NCBI GenBank assembly: GCA_014236755.1
Contig: JACCKY010000010.1
Coordinates: 1-59,183, forward strand
DNA length: 59,183 bases
Source: Candidatus Petromonas tenebris
GTDB taxonomy: Bacteria > Bacillota > Clostridia > Peptostreptococcales > Caminicellaceae
Reading direction: 5' to 3'
Shown one piece after another: positions 10,238 through 19,660 of this stretch. The notes under the pieces are model-generated. The model was not told where the DNA came from and made no database searches. It was given only the letters and a program-made list of their open reading frames with translations. The first letter of the stretch is position 1, and every line of letters begins with the position of its first letter. Both the position numbers and the translations under genes were made by a program.

Positions 10238-11404
10238 GTGATGATTGATAACGTTAGAAAAATTATAGAACAGACAAAGGATGAACTTATTCAGCTTAAT
10301 GAATTTATTTTTAGCAATCCCGAATTAGGATACGAGGAATATAAAGCCTGTAAGGCTCATGTAGACTTGCTTAAGAAGCATGGTTTTGAAGTGGAAGAAG
10401 AGTATATGGACATAAAAACAGCCTTTAAGGCCGAGTTCGACAGTGGCAAAGAGGGCCCTGTTATAGCATATCTTGCAGAATATGATGCACTGCCAGGAAT
10501 AGGTCACGGGTGTGGGCATAATATACTGGGTGTTGTCAGCACAGGAGCGGGAATTGTATTAAGTAAGATTATAGGAGAATATGGAGGGAAGGTTATTGTA
10601 TTCGGAACACCAGCTGAGGAGACGGGAGGTGCCAAGGTTGATATGGTAGAAGGGGGAAGTTTTAATGATGTGGATATAGCTATGATTGTCCATCCAAGTG
10701 ATAAATATTATAAAAGCGGCAAAACTCTTGCTATGGAGGCCATACAGTTTACATTTAAAGGAAAATCCGCCCATGCAGCGGCTGAACCGGAAAAGGGAAT
10801 TAATGCCCTAGATGCAGCAATTAATACTTTTAATAATATAAATGCATTGAGGGAACATATTAAACCTGATTCAAGGGTACACGGCATAATAGTGGAAGGC
10901 GGAAAGGCAGCCAATATAGTACCAGATCTTGCTATAGCACAGTTTTATGTAAGGGCATCAACTAAAACCTATCTGAATGAGTTGGTAGAAATGGTGAAAA
11001 ACTGTGCAAGGGGAGCATCGTTAGCTGCGGGCACGGAGCTGGAAATTACTAACTATGAAGCTTCCTATGACAATTTAGTTACCAATCAAACCTTATCAGA
11101 GGTCTTTACTCGTAGACTTTACGATATGGGAGTAGAAAATATATACGAACCCAAGGAGAGTTTTGGTTCATCAGATGCCGGAAACGTGAGTCATGTTTGT
11201 CCCACAATCCATCCATATTTTTCGATAAGCAATGAGAATGTGACAGGACACACTAAAGAATTTGCTGAGGCTACAACTAAACCTTCTGCCTACGACAACA
11301 TGTGTAAAACTATGGGAGCCCTCGTGTTAACAAGTATTGATATAATTGAAGACAAAACTCTTTTGAAAAAAATAAAAAAAGAGTTTGAAACTGTCAAAAA
11401 ATAA
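10238..11404 (+). CDS. M20 family amidohydrolase (ACY1L2/AbgB-like)
   Basis: A 388-residue zinc hydrolase of the M20D type. Motifs are FSNPELGYEEYKA, AEYDALPGIGHGCGHN (metal-binding Cys/His), FGTPAEETGGAK (catalytic Glu pair), MIVHPSD and the lid segment GKSAHAAAEPEKGINALDA. The family cleaves N-acyl or aminobenzoyl amino acids and dipeptide-like amides; the true substrate is unknown. AGGAGGAG lies just before ATG 10238. The adjacent YgeY-type gene and the D-aminopeptidase relic downstream suggest peptide or amino acid salvage. Confidence 0.88.
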   Translation: MMIDNVRKIIEQTKDELIQLNEFIFSNPELGYEEYKACKAHVDLLKKHGFEVEEEYMDIKTAFKAEFDSGKEGPVIAYLAEYDALPGIGHGCGHNILGVVSTGAGIVLSKIIGEYGGKVIVFGTPAEETGGAKVDMVEGGSFNDVDIAMIVHPSDKYYKSGKTLAMEAIQFTFKGKSAHAAAEPEKGINALDAAINTFNNINALREHIKPDSRVHGIIVEGGKAANIVPDLAIAQFYVRASTKTYLNELVEMVKNCARGASLAAGTELEITNYEASYDNLVTNQTLSEVFTRRLYDMGVENIYEPKESFGSSDAGNVSHVCPTIHPYFSISNENVTGHTKEFAEATTKPSAYDNMCKTMGALVLTSIDIIEDKTLLKKIKKEFETVKK

Positions 11405-11405
11405 A

Positions 11406-11445
11406 AAAACTCCTATGAAGAATTACAGCTTCATAGGAGTTTTTA
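11406..11445 (+). terminator. rho-independent terminator
   Basis: A perfect 15-bp stem (AAAACTCCTATGAAG 11406-11420 with CTTCATAGGAGTTTT 11429-11443) followed by Ts. Confidence 0.9.
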
Positions 11446-11611
11446 CATATATAAAAAGGAAAATATGAAATAATAAAATTTTGTTTTAGTACAAACTGTA
11501 AATACATACATATTTATTAATATAAATGATATCTGTTTATATTTACAAAAAGTTATGTAGTTTGTATTTGGTTTAGAAAAAAGTTGGCTTTTAAAGGAGG
11601 CATAGAATAAT

Positions 11612-13534
11612 ATGGTTGATTTTTCTCAGCTTATACAAAAAGATAGAGAAGAAAGAATAAAAAAACATTTTGAAGGAACTTTTCTAGATTATTTGGAAAT
11701 AGTAAAAAAAGATACAAGTGTATGCATGTTGGCCCATGAAAGGATGTATAGGACAATAGTTGACCAGGAAGTAGAGATTATTAATACGGTAGAAAATCCT
11801 AGATTGAGAAGAATATACGGAAATGATGTAATAAAAAGATACAACTTTTTTAAGGATAACTTTTTTGGTATTGACAAGGTATTGATGAAAATCGTCAGGT
11901 ATTTTAATACTGCAGCAATGAAGGGAGAAGAGTCTAGGCAAGTTCTATATCTTGTAGGACCGGTAGGGGCTGGCAAATCTTCGATTATGGAAGCTTTAAA
12001 GAAAGGGCTTGAAATGAGTGATCCTATATACGCTATCAAAGGATGTCCAATGAGGGAAGAACCTCTTCATCTAGTTCCCAATCATCTTAGGGAAAAATTT
12101 GAAGATTTACTAAATGTAAAAATTGAAGGAGACTTGTGCCCAGTCTGTAGATATAGGCTTAAAAATGAATATGATGGAGAATTTGAAAGATTTCCAATAG
12201 AGACAGTAGATTTTAGTATTAGATCAAGGAAGGGCATAGGAGTAGTTCCGCCTGTTGACCCAAATAATCAGGATACTTCAGTACTTGTAGGATCTGTGGA
12301 TATATCCAAGTTAGACCTTTATCCGGAGGACGATCCGAGGGTAATGTCATTAAATGGAGCCTTTAACGTTGGAAACAGAGGCATTGTAGAATTTATAGAG
12401 GTATTTAAAAATGAAGTAGAATATCTTCATACCATGATTACGGCAACACAGGAAAAAAGTATTCCAGCTCCAGGGAAGTCTTCAATGATTTATTTTGATG
12501 GAATAATTGTGGCCCATTCGAATGAGGCAGAATGGAATAAATTTAAATCAGACCATACTAATGAAGCTATACTTGATAGAATAGTTAAAATAGAGGTGCC
12601 CTATTGCCTTGAATTGAATGAAGAAATAAAAATATATAATAAAACTTTAAATAAAAGCAACTTCACTGCTCATGTTGCACCCCATACAATAGAAGTCGCT
12701 TCAATGTTTGCTATTTTAACGAGACTTACACCTTCAAACAAGGTTAACCCACTGATAAAACTAAAGATCTATAATGGTGAAGAAATTGTGGAAAAGGGAT
12801 CTGCAAAAAAAATAGATATACAGGAGCTCAGAGAAGAGGCCCCAAGGGAAGGGATGACTGGAATATCTCCAAGATTTATTATGAAGGCCCTAGATCAAGC
12901 TATAGCTGAGTCAGAGCATGATTGTATCAATCCTATTGGACTTTTGGAGACATTGATTAAAGAAGTAAAAGAGCTATCCATTGGTGATGATACTAAGAAA
13001 AGTTATCTTAATTTCCTTCAGAATGTTATAAAAAAAGAATATAATGAGATCCTTGAAAATGAAGTTACAAAGGCTTTTATCCATGGATACAGAGAGCAGG
13101 CAGAGGATTTGTTTAATAACTACTTGGACCATGCAGAAGCCTATGTAAATAAGACAAAAATAAAGGATGTAAGTACTGGTGAGGAGCTTGAGCCAGATGA
13201 AACTTTTTTAAAGTCTATAGAAGAGCAAATTAATATAACAAGCACCGCGGCCAAAGGATTCAGACAGGATGTTACTTCATATATGTTCTATGTCATGAGA
13301 AATGGCGGGAAAATTGATTATACATGTTATCAGCCTTTAAAAGAAGCTATAGAAAAGAAACTAACTGTATCCGTTAGAGAACTCAGTCGGGTTGTTACTC
13401 AAACTAAGGTAAGGGATAAGGAGCAAAAAGAAAAGTACAACGCAATGGTGGAAGAAATGAAGAAAAATGGTTATTGTGAACACTGCTGCAATGTGATTCT
13501 CAAATATGCTTCTAATAATTTATGGAAGGATTAA
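11612..13534 (+). CDS. prkA: PrkA family serine protein kinase
   Basis: A 640-residue AAA+ protein of the PrkA/YeaG family. The P-loop GPVGAGKSS starts near residue 116. The PrkA AAA domain includes the zinc-like cluster CPVCRYRL and the Walker B-like MIYFDGIIVAHSN, and is followed by the C-terminal PrkA domain (REGMTGISPRFIMKALDQA). Length is normal. In spore formers the family acts in sporulation control; in enterobacteria it forms a unit with YeaH and YcgB, the homologues of the next two genes here. AAAGGAGG precedes ATG 11612. The three genes probably form an operon, although 165 bases of hairpin-rich DNA separate prkA from yhbH. Confidence 0.96.
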   Translation: MVDFSQLIQKDREERIKKHFEGTFLDYLEIVKKDTSVCMLAHERMYRTIVDQEVEIINTVENPRLRRIYGNDVIKRYNFFKDNFFGIDKVLMKIVRYFNTAAMKGEESRQVLYLVGPVGAGKSSIMEALKKGLEMSDPIYAIKGCPMREEPLHLVPNHLREKFEDLLNVKIEGDLCPVCRYRLKNEYDGEFERFPIETVDFSIRSRKGIGVVPPVDPNNQDTSVLVGSVDISKLDLYPEDDPRVMSLNGAFNVGNRGIVEFIEVFKNEVEYLHTMITATQEKSIPAPGKSSMIYFDGIIVAHSNEAEWNKFKSDHTNEAILDRIVKIEVPYCLELNEEIKIYNKTLNKSNFTAHVAPHTIEVASMFAILTRLTPSNKVNPLIKLKIYNGEEIVEKGSAKKIDIQELREEAPREGMTGISPRFIMKALDQAIAESEHDCINPIGLLETLIKEVKELSIGDDTKKSYLNFLQNVIKKEYNEILENEVTKAFIHGYREQAEDLFNNYLDHAEAYVNKTKIKDVSTGEELEPDETFLKSIEEQINITSTAAKGFRQDVTSYMFYVMRNGGKIDYTCYQPLKEAIEKKLTVSVRELSRVVTQTKVRDKEQKEKYNAMVEEMKKNGYCEHCCNVILKYASNNLWKD

Positions 13535-13560
13535 TTATAGATTAAGTGAAACTTAGTTTA

Positions 13561-13670
13561 GATGGAGTTCAGGACTCTTGCTGAACTGTAGCCAAGCTAA
13601 TCCAGGGACTGTAACTTCTCTTTATCTTCCACTTGTAGAAGTGAGAGTATTAGAGCAGTCAGTTATCGGA
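13561..13670. other. hairpin-rich intergenic element between prkA and yhbH
   Basis: Non-coding. AGTTCAG (13566-13572) pairs with CTGAACT (13581-13587). A nested structure follows, with GACTG/CAGTC outside, CTCT/AGAG inside and CACTT-GTAG-AAGTG at the tip (13630-13643). No T-run follows, so it is not a plain terminator. It could be a processed operon leader or the scar of an IS200/IS605-type element end. Strand is undetermined. Confidence 0.4.
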
Positions 13671-13699
13671 TAAAATGTGCTTTACTAGGAGGTGCCAAA

Positions 13700-14887
13700 G
13701 TGGGCGTATTTAGAGAAATCGACAGCAGTGGAAGTGATAGAGCTTCGGGAGATAGGCGTAGACATAGAAAGCTAGTAGAAGATTCCATAAAGAAGAACAT
13801 AGGAGGTATAATAGCGGAAGAAAGTATTATTGGTGAAAATAAAGATAAAAAAATAAAGATTCCAATCAAAGGAATCAAAGAATATAGATTTATATATGGA
13901 AAAAATAAACCTGGCGTTGGCTCAGGAAAGGGAGGAGAACAAAGAGGAGATAAAATAGGTAGTGATCAGATTCAGCAGGGACAAGGAGAGCAGCAGGCTG
14001 GAAACAATGAAGGTGAAGAAGTTTACGAGACGGAAATTACCCTTGAGGAACTGATCAACTATCTGTTTGATGATCTTGATCTACCCTATATGGATAGAAA
14101 GAAATTCAATGAAATAGAGTCGGAAAAAAAATTCAAGAGATTAGGTTATCAAAAGAAGGGAATTAAACCTAGATTGGCTAAAAAAAGATCTGTAATCGAA
14201 AAGATAAAAAGAGAGAAGGCAACACAGCGGGGCAAAGATGTTGAGCTAGAGACAGATGGTAATGAGGAAGAAAGAGAAAGATTTCCTTTTAAGGAAGAGG
14301 ATCTTAGATACTATCATATTAGAAATGATATAAAACGTGAGAGCAATGCTGTCGTCATCTGTATCATGGATACTTCGAGTTCAATGGATATTAGCAAAAA
14401 ATATATAGCTCGAAGCTTTTATTTTCTTCTATATCAGTTTGTAAGATTAAAGTATGTAAATGTGGAAGTAGTTTTTGTATCCCACTCAACGGTAGCAAAG
14501 GAAGTAAATGAAGACGAGTTTTTTCACAGGGGAGAATCAGGAGGAACCTATATCAGCAGTGGTTATGAAAAGGTCTTAGAGATAATTGAAGAGAGATATA
14601 ATCCCGCCATATGGAATATATATGCATTTCACTGCAGTGATGGAGATAACTGGCGAGAGGACAACGAAAAGGCGGTTAAGTTTGCAAAGAAATTATGTGA
14701 AACCTGTAACTTATTTGGATATGGACAAATAAGTAGCAGTGGGTATATACCTTCGAGCACAATAAAATCCGAGTTCACATCAAAGGTAAAGTATTCCAAT
14801 TTCTCAATTGTGAACATGTCGAGAAAGGAGGATATTATTCCTGCTCTTAAGAAAATGTTAGAAAAAGAAGAGGGGCTAGGGGAATAA
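13700..14887 (+). CDS. yhbH: sporulation protein YhbH (DUF444/YeaH family)
   Basis: A 395-residue protein with a charged, Gly/Gln-rich low-complexity N-terminal third and a von Willebrand A-like C-terminal domain. The metal-site-like motif MDTSSSMD is around residue 223, with further conserved HCSDGDNW and GESGGTYIS. It starts at GTG 13700, directly behind a good AGGAGGTG site. YhbH/YeaH proteins act with PrkA and SpoVR; the molecular activity is not established. It ends 4 bases before spoVR, so the two are probably translated together. Confidence 0.93.
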   Translation: MGVFREIDSSGSDRASGDRRRHRKLVEDSIKKNIGGIIAEESIIGENKDKKIKIPIKGIKEYRFIYGKNKPGVGSGKGGEQRGDKIGSDQIQQGQGEQQAGNNEGEEVYETEITLEELINYLFDDLDLPYMDRKKFNEIESEKKFKRLGYQKKGIKPRLAKKRSVIEKIKREKATQRGKDVELETDGNEEERERFPFKEEDLRYYHIRNDIKRESNAVVICIMDTSSSMDISKKYIARSFYFLLYQFVRLKYVNVEVVFVSHSTVAKEVNEDEFFHRGESGGTYISSGYEKVLEIIEERYNPAIWNIYAFHCSDGDNWREDNEKAVKFAKKLCETCNLFGYGQISSSGYIPSSTIKSEFTSKVKYSNFSIVNMSRKEDIIPALKKMLEKEEGLGE

Positions 14888-14891
14888 TAGT

Positions 14892-16274
14892 TTGCTTATG
14901 ATGGAATATACTTTTAAGCAGCTTGAAGAATGGGATAGTAAGATTTATAAAATTATAGAATCGGAAGGCTTGGACTGTTTTCCTCAGGAATATGAGATTT
15001 GCAGATATGAGGATATGATATGCTTTGAAGCCTATGCTGGGATGCCATCTCGCTATCCGCACTGGAGTTTTGGTAAAGCCTATGAAAGAAAAAAGACTCT
15101 TTATAGATATAATCTGGAGGGGCTGCCCTATGAAATGGTGATTAACTCGGACCCTTGCATTGCGTATCTCATGAAGGATAATACCTTACTTTTACAAATA
15201 CTTACTATAGCCCATGTATATGGACACAACGATTTCTTTAAAAATAACAGGTTATTTGCAGAAGGTACCAGGGCTAGGAATACTATAGAAATGTTTAAAA
15301 ATCATGCAGATAGAGTAAGAAGCTATGTATCGGAGCCTGCCATAGGGTATGAGAAAGTGGAGAGGATAATGGACGCAGCCCATGGCTTAAGATATCATAC
15401 AACTAGGGTCATAGGGCTAAAGGAATTGTCCATAGAAGAAATGAAAAAGAGACTGCTCCAAAAATACCATAATGATATAAAAGTAGAGGGGCCTTTAGAT
15501 GAAAAAAAGGATATTCCGTTTCCTAACTTAAATAAAGTACCTCTCGAACCTACCGATGACATCATGGGATTTTTAATTGAATACAGCAAACTTGAAGATT
15601 GGGAAAAGGACATAATTGAAATCGTAAATGAGGAAACAAAATATTTTATTCCACAAATCGAAACTAAAATAATGAACGAAGGTTGGGCAAGTTACTGGCA
15701 CTATAAAATATTAAATAAACTAGAGCTTCCTCAAAGCCTTCATATGGAGTTTTTAAACAGACATAATCAGGTTATACGACCCTTTATTGGAGGGATAAAT
15801 CCGTATTTTGTAGGTTTTAAGATGTTCGAGGATATTGAAAAAAGATACGGCCTAGACAAGATATTTGAAGTTCGTAAATTGGAAAGAGATCAGTCCTTTA
15901 TTAGGAAATACCTTACGGAAGATTTGTGTAAAGATATGAATATGTTTCAGTATAATAAAAAGGGTAGTGATTACGTAATAGAGGAAATTTCAGATAAAGA
16001 GGGATGGAAAAAAATTAGAGATACACTAGCTAATAATGTTGGAATGGAAGGCATTCCCTATATCAGAGTAGTGGAAGTTTCCACTAAGGATAATTTGCTC
16101 ACATTGGAACATGAATATGATGGCAGGGAACTGGATCTTACCTATGCCTATGAAACCCTGAAATATCTTTCTACTCTCTGGGGAGGAAAGGTGAAATTAA
16201 GGACATATATCAATAATGTCAAAAAATTTATCACCTGCAATGAAGATAAGACTATATCTATAACGAAATTTTAA
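14892..16274 (+). CDS. spoVR: SpoVR family protein
   Basis: A 460-residue member of the SpoVR/YcgB family, involved in spore cortex or late sporulation in Bacillus. Typical motifs are FEAYAGMPSRYPHWSFGKAYE, AYLMKDNTLLLQILTIAHV, YGHNDFFKNN, NEGWASYWHYKI and NPYFVGFKMFEDIE. TTG 14892 is preferred because it lies 9 bases after AGGGG; ATG 14898 or 14901 are alternatives. Third gene of the prkA-yhbH-spoVR set, closed by the terminator at 16284. Confidence 0.94.
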   Translation: MLMMEYTFKQLEEWDSKIYKIIESEGLDCFPQEYEICRYEDMICFEAYAGMPSRYPHWSFGKAYERKKTLYRYNLEGLPYEMVINSDPCIAYLMKDNTLLLQILTIAHVYGHNDFFKNNRLFAEGTRARNTIEMFKNHADRVRSYVSEPAIGYEKVERIMDAAHGLRYHTTRVIGLKELSIEEMKKRLLQKYHNDIKVEGPLDEKKDIPFPNLNKVPLEPTDDIMGFLIEYSKLEDWEKDIIEIVNEETKYFIPQIETKIMNEGWASYWHYKILNKLELPQSLHMEFLNRHNQVIRPFIGGINPYFVGFKMFEDIEKRYGLDKIFEVRKLERDQSFIRKYLTEDLCKDMNMFQYNKKGSDYVIEEISDKEGWKKIRDTLANNVGMEGIPYIRVVEVSTKDNLLTLEHEYDGRELDLTYAYETLKYLSTLWGGKVKLRTYINNVKKFITCNEDKTISITKF

Positions 16275-16283
16275 AAAATAAAT

Positions 16284-16340
16284 AAAAAGCAAGGGGAGCA
16301 TATTACATATCACATTCTTGGAGTGTTTCCTTGCTTTTTA
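16284..16340 (+). terminator. rho-independent terminator after spoVR
   Basis: AAAAAGCAAGG (16284-16294) pairs with CCTTGCTTTTT (16329-16339), with a long partly paired loop between, ending in a T-run. Confidence 0.75.
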
Positions 16341-16458
16341 TAAACTACAATATCCCGAGGGAAAATATACCACCAGCTAATTTTATAGTGAAGATATATG
16401 ATAAAATATAAAATAGGATTAAAAAATTACAGCTAAAAAAAGAAATGGGGGAGAACTA

Positions 16459-16668
16459 ATGAAAATTTATATTTCAGCAGATATTGAAAGAATAAGTGGA
16501 GTAGTAAACAGGAGTCATACTTCTACTAAAGGAAACAATTATGAGCGAGCTAGAGAGCTGATGACTAATGAAGTTAATGTATCTATTGAGGGAGCAATAA
16601 AGGCAGGAAGTATACTAGAAGCCTATAGAGCCAGAATGGTTATGACTGCCCTTGCAAGTGAAGTGTAG
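16459..16668 (+). pseudogene. D-aminopeptidase (DppA, M55) relic with an internal deletion
   Basis: The 69-codon frame begins MKIYISADIERISGVV and continues NYERARELMTNEVNVSIEGA, a good match to the N terminus of M55 DppA-type D-aminopeptidases. It then jumps to EAYRARMVMTALASEV, which looks like the C-terminal helix of the same family. About 200 middle residues with the remaining zinc ligands are missing, and DIEGISG has become DIERISG. The start still has GGGGGAG upstream. A non-functional product is inferred. It sits 18 bases before the sodium symporter gene, matching a peptide-salvage pairing. Confidence 0.75.
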
Positions 16669-16686
16669 AAGAAAAGAGATGATCCC

Positions 16687-18102
16687 ATGGTAAATTCTGC
16701 TTATGTTATTAGCACGATTTTAACACTTTTAATGGTATCCTTATTTGGCCTAAGGGCTAGTAAAAAAATCAAAAACTCCAGTGACTTTGCAGTGGGAGGA
16801 AGACGGCTTAGCAGCTCACAGGTAGCGGGAAGCATAATAGCTACCATTGTAGGAGGGGCGTCAACTATTGGAACGGCTCAGTTAGCCTTCAGCAAAGGCA
16901 TCAATGCCATGTGGTTTACTCTAGGAGCAAGTATAGCTTGTCTCTTTTTGGGTATGTTTCTAGCAAGGCCCCTTCGAAGGGCAGAAGTTGACACCATATC
17001 TGAATTTTTAGTGCGGTATTATGGTAAGAAAGCAGGTATAATTACTAGCATTTTGACATCCATGGCAATTTTTATACATATAACGGGACAAACATTATCA
17101 TCGGTGGCTATATTTACTTCAATGTTTTTTATGAAGGCAAATATTGCAGTAATCACAACTATGTTTCTTATAGTTTCCTATATAATTTTTGGAGGTTTTT
17201 GGGGAACCAGTATAGTTGGTATCTTGAAAACTTTTTTATTGTACTTTACGCTGATATTTAGTGGAGTTTTAGTATTAAGGGAAGTTGGCGGTATGTATGG
17301 AATTATAACTGCGCTTCCAGAAGAGCCATGGTTTAACCTGTTCAGTGGAGGTAAATGGGAAGGAATTGCTCAGGGATTTTCAATGGTTGTGGGAATATCA
17401 GCAACTCAAACCTACCTTCAGGCAATGTTTGCAGGCAAAAATGAGAAAGTATCAAGAAATGGAGCTTTTATATCGGCTTTTTTAATACCTCCAATAGGTG
17501 TGATATGCTCCTTGATAGGTATGTTTATGAGGATTAATCATCCCAATATTCTTTCCAAGCAGGCACTACCTAGTTTTATTTTAAACTATCTAAATCCATG
17601 GATTGGCGGGATTATGATAGCTGCACTAATAATTTCCGTAGTGGGAACAGGGGCAGGATTAACCCTTGGTATAAGTACTATGATCAGTAGAGACATATAC
17701 AGTAAGGTAATAAATCCAGAAGCCGATGATAAAAAACAGTTAATAGTGTTGCGGATATCGGTATTTAGTGTATCTTTTTTAACGATGATAATGGTATTTT
17801 TCAATATAGATTCACTTATATTGAAATGGGGATTCTTGTCAATGGCCCTAAGAGGAACCGTTATATTTTTTCCTTTGATTTTGGCAATAATTTTTAAAGA
17901 GAAAGTTAACAAAAGGGCAGGCATTGTTTCAATGGCGTCAGCACCTTTAGTGACTATAATTCTGGCAGTAACTAATGTAATCTCAATACATCCTTTATAT
18001 ATTGGATTGGCAACAAGCATGGGTGTTTATCTTGTGGGTTGTATTATCAGTGTAACATCATCCTATATAAAGAAAGGCTTAACAAATTTAAGTATACACT
18101 AG
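16687..18102 (+). CDS. sodium:solute symporter family protein
   Basis: An integral membrane transporter of 471 residues with about 13 apolar helices spread over the whole length, as in the SSF/SLC5 family. Family features include the early SSDFAVGGRRLS segment, the GGASTIGTAQLAF helix and RPLRRAEVDTISEFLVRYYG. Such proteins use the sodium gradient to take up amino acids, sugars or carboxylates; the substrate is not readable. ATG 16687 has only a weak AAGAGATGA site, so it may depend on translation of the relic gene just upstream. Closed by the terminator at 18134. Confidence 0.9.
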   Translation: MVNSAYVISTILTLLMVSLFGLRASKKIKNSSDFAVGGRRLSSSQVAGSIIATIVGGASTIGTAQLAFSKGINAMWFTLGASIACLFLGMFLARPLRRAEVDTISEFLVRYYGKKAGIITSILTSMAIFIHITGQTLSSVAIFTSMFFMKANIAVITTMFLIVSYIIFGGFWGTSIVGILKTFLLYFTLIFSGVLVLREVGGMYGIITALPEEPWFNLFSGGKWEGIAQGFSMVVGISATQTYLQAMFAGKNEKVSRNGAFISAFLIPPIGVICSLIGMFMRINHPNILSKQALPSFILNYLNPWIGGIMIAALIISVVGTGAGLTLGISTMISRDIYSKVINPEADDKKQLIVLRISVFSVSFLTMIMVFFNIDSLILKWGFLSMALRGTVIFFPLILAIIFKEKVNKRAGIVSMASAPLVTIILAVTNVISIHPLYIGLATSMGVYLVGCIISVTSSYIKKGLTNLSIH

Positions 18103-18133
18103 CTATTTAAAATGAAGAAAGAACATTACCATT

Positions 18134-18158
18134 ACCACGGATCCTTGCCGTGGTTTTT
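18134..18158 (+). terminator. rho-independent terminator
   Basis: ACCACGG (18134-18140) and CCGTGGT (18148-18154) form a 7-bp GC-rich stem followed by Ts. Confidence 0.85.
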
Positions 18159-18246
18159 GCTTTGTTGATGCAGAACCAATTTTCCAGTATAATATTTCCT
18201 GAAATCTTATTTGAATATGAAAATATTTACATTTAGGAGGAAGTAC

Positions 18247-19497
18247 ATGGGGATAGATCGATCTACAGTTAAAAGTAGCGTAAAAAAGACTTTTAAGGAA
18301 ATGAGCAAAAGAGAATTAATTATAATGGGAATTATTATAGTTTTGATTTTTACAGATGTATTTATTATCAAAGATTACTTGATTACAAAAGACCCTATTA
18401 AGAGAATTGTTTACGGATATGAAAAATTAAATAAAACATATGCTTTGAAGACTAAGTCTGTCTTATCAGTGGATTTTAGTGATTATTTTTATCGACCAGA
18501 AACTAGTATGGTAGTAGACTTGATGGAAAAGACCGAGATTATAGTCAACTCAAAGGTAAACAGAAGGGAAAACAAATATTGGAAAAAAATTGAACTTAAA
18601 GCAGATAAACATTCATTAGCTGATATGACACTGTATTCAGATAAAGAAATAATAGGAGTTCATATACCTCTTTTGATACAAAAATGGGTTTATTTAAAAC
18701 CCGATGAATTAGGTAACTTACTGAATGAACTTACAGGGGGAAGGATAACTAAATTCGACATTCAGATCTATAGGGCACTGTCGGATTTTAGCGGAATAGG
18801 CAATTTAGAAGAAGTAAAAAAGGATTATTTAGAATTTTTAAGTAAAAATTTAAATAAATATGCAGAAGAAGGAAGAAAAAAGGTAAATGTTAAAGTAGTA
18901 AATGAAGAAAAAGAAAGCATATTAAAATGTGAAGAAGTGATCGTGAAAATGAATAAAACAGAGATTCTTGAGTTTTATGAAAAACTTATGAATAAAGTTA
19001 GGGAAGATGACCGTATAAAGGAAGTAATAAAGTTAAGGCTTTATCAATTTATTAATAAGGCTAAAAGAAATGGGAATATGAAAGATATAGATGAAAAGTG
19101 GATGGAGGAAAACTTTGATAATGTATATAATAAAATCATAAAAGGTATCAATGAGTTGAAAATAGCGCTGCAAGAAGGCCCAAATTTAAGTTTCATGTAT
19201 AGGTTCAGATTTGACTCAAAACATGTATTGAGAAATATAGTCTATGAAATGACTATGAACTATGATGATGCCGATAAGCTTACAAAGGCTGATATAAAAA
19301 TTATAAACAATTTTATAGTTAATTCAATAAATCAAAGGATTGAGATTGATAAACCTAATGTCAGCATGGGATATAATTATTCCCAAAATCCAGAGCAAAT
19401 TTCCCAAGAGATTTCTAGAGCATTTAAATTCGACTTAATTAAAAATTTAATGGCAAATGATAAATTATTAGAGTTGTTTGATACTATAAGTCCTTAA
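18247..19497 (+). CDS. membrane-anchored protein of unknown function
   Basis: 416 residues. A basic cytoplasmic N terminus (KKTFKEMSKRE) is followed by one hydrophobic helix (IIMGIIIVLIFTDVFII, about residues 26-42). The rest is a large, charged, Lys/Glu-rich extracytoplasmic domain ending IKNLMANDKLLELFDTISP. No cleavable signal or lipobox is seen, so a type II single-pass anchor is inferred. ATG 18247 is chosen because TTAGGAGG lies 6 bases before it; the upstream ATG 18211 has no such site. No family is recognised. Confidence 0.75.
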   Translation: MGIDRSTVKSSVKKTFKEMSKRELIIMGIIIVLIFTDVFIIKDYLITKDPIKRIVYGYEKLNKTYALKTKSVLSVDFSDYFYRPETSMVVDLMEKTEIIVNSKVNRRENKYWKKIELKADKHSLADMTLYSDKEIIGVHIPLLIQKWVYLKPDELGNLLNELTGGRITKFDIQIYRALSDFSGIGNLEEVKKDYLEFLSKNLNKYAEEGRKKVNVKVVNEEKESILKCEEVIVKMNKTEILEFYEKLMNKVREDDRIKEVIKLRLYQFINKAKRNGNMKDIDEKWMEENFDNVYNKIIKGINELKIALQEGPNLSFMYRFRFDSKHVLRNIVYEMTMNYDDADKLTKADIKIINNFIVNSINQRIEIDKPNVSMGYNYSQNPEQISQEISRAFKFDLIKNLMANDKLLELFDTISP

Positions 19498-19499
19498 AG

Positions 19500-19543
19500 G
19501 GTATAAGCCTAAAGGGAGCCGATTAGTTCCATTAGCTTATACC
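19500..19543. repeat. inverted repeat downstream of the membrane-anchored gene
   Basis: GGTATAAGC (19500-19508) and GCTTATACC (19535-19543) form a 9-bp stem that can extend with one bulge. There is no T-run on either side. It may act as a shared transcript end for the + gene and the - strand frames that follow. Confidence 0.45.
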
Positions 19544-19638
19544 TCGAAAAGCCTCCTCCAACTCCTCCAATCAATGTAAATAATAAGACCTGCAATTAAA
19601 ATACTACGTTTTTTAAACATTGGTATTGTCATGGGCAT
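19537..19638 (-). pseudogene. possible small frameshifted membrane protein
   Basis: A 33-codon - strand frame begins MPMTIPMFKKRSILIAGL. A neighbouring frame continues the same stretch as TLIGGVGGGFSRYKLMELIGSL before stopping near 19,510. Together they would make a short single-helix protein, suggesting a frameshift. There is no strong ribosome binding site. Low confidence; it may be non-coding. Confidence 0.2.
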
Positions 19639-19660
19639 TAGCTGTGGATTTTTTTATGTA

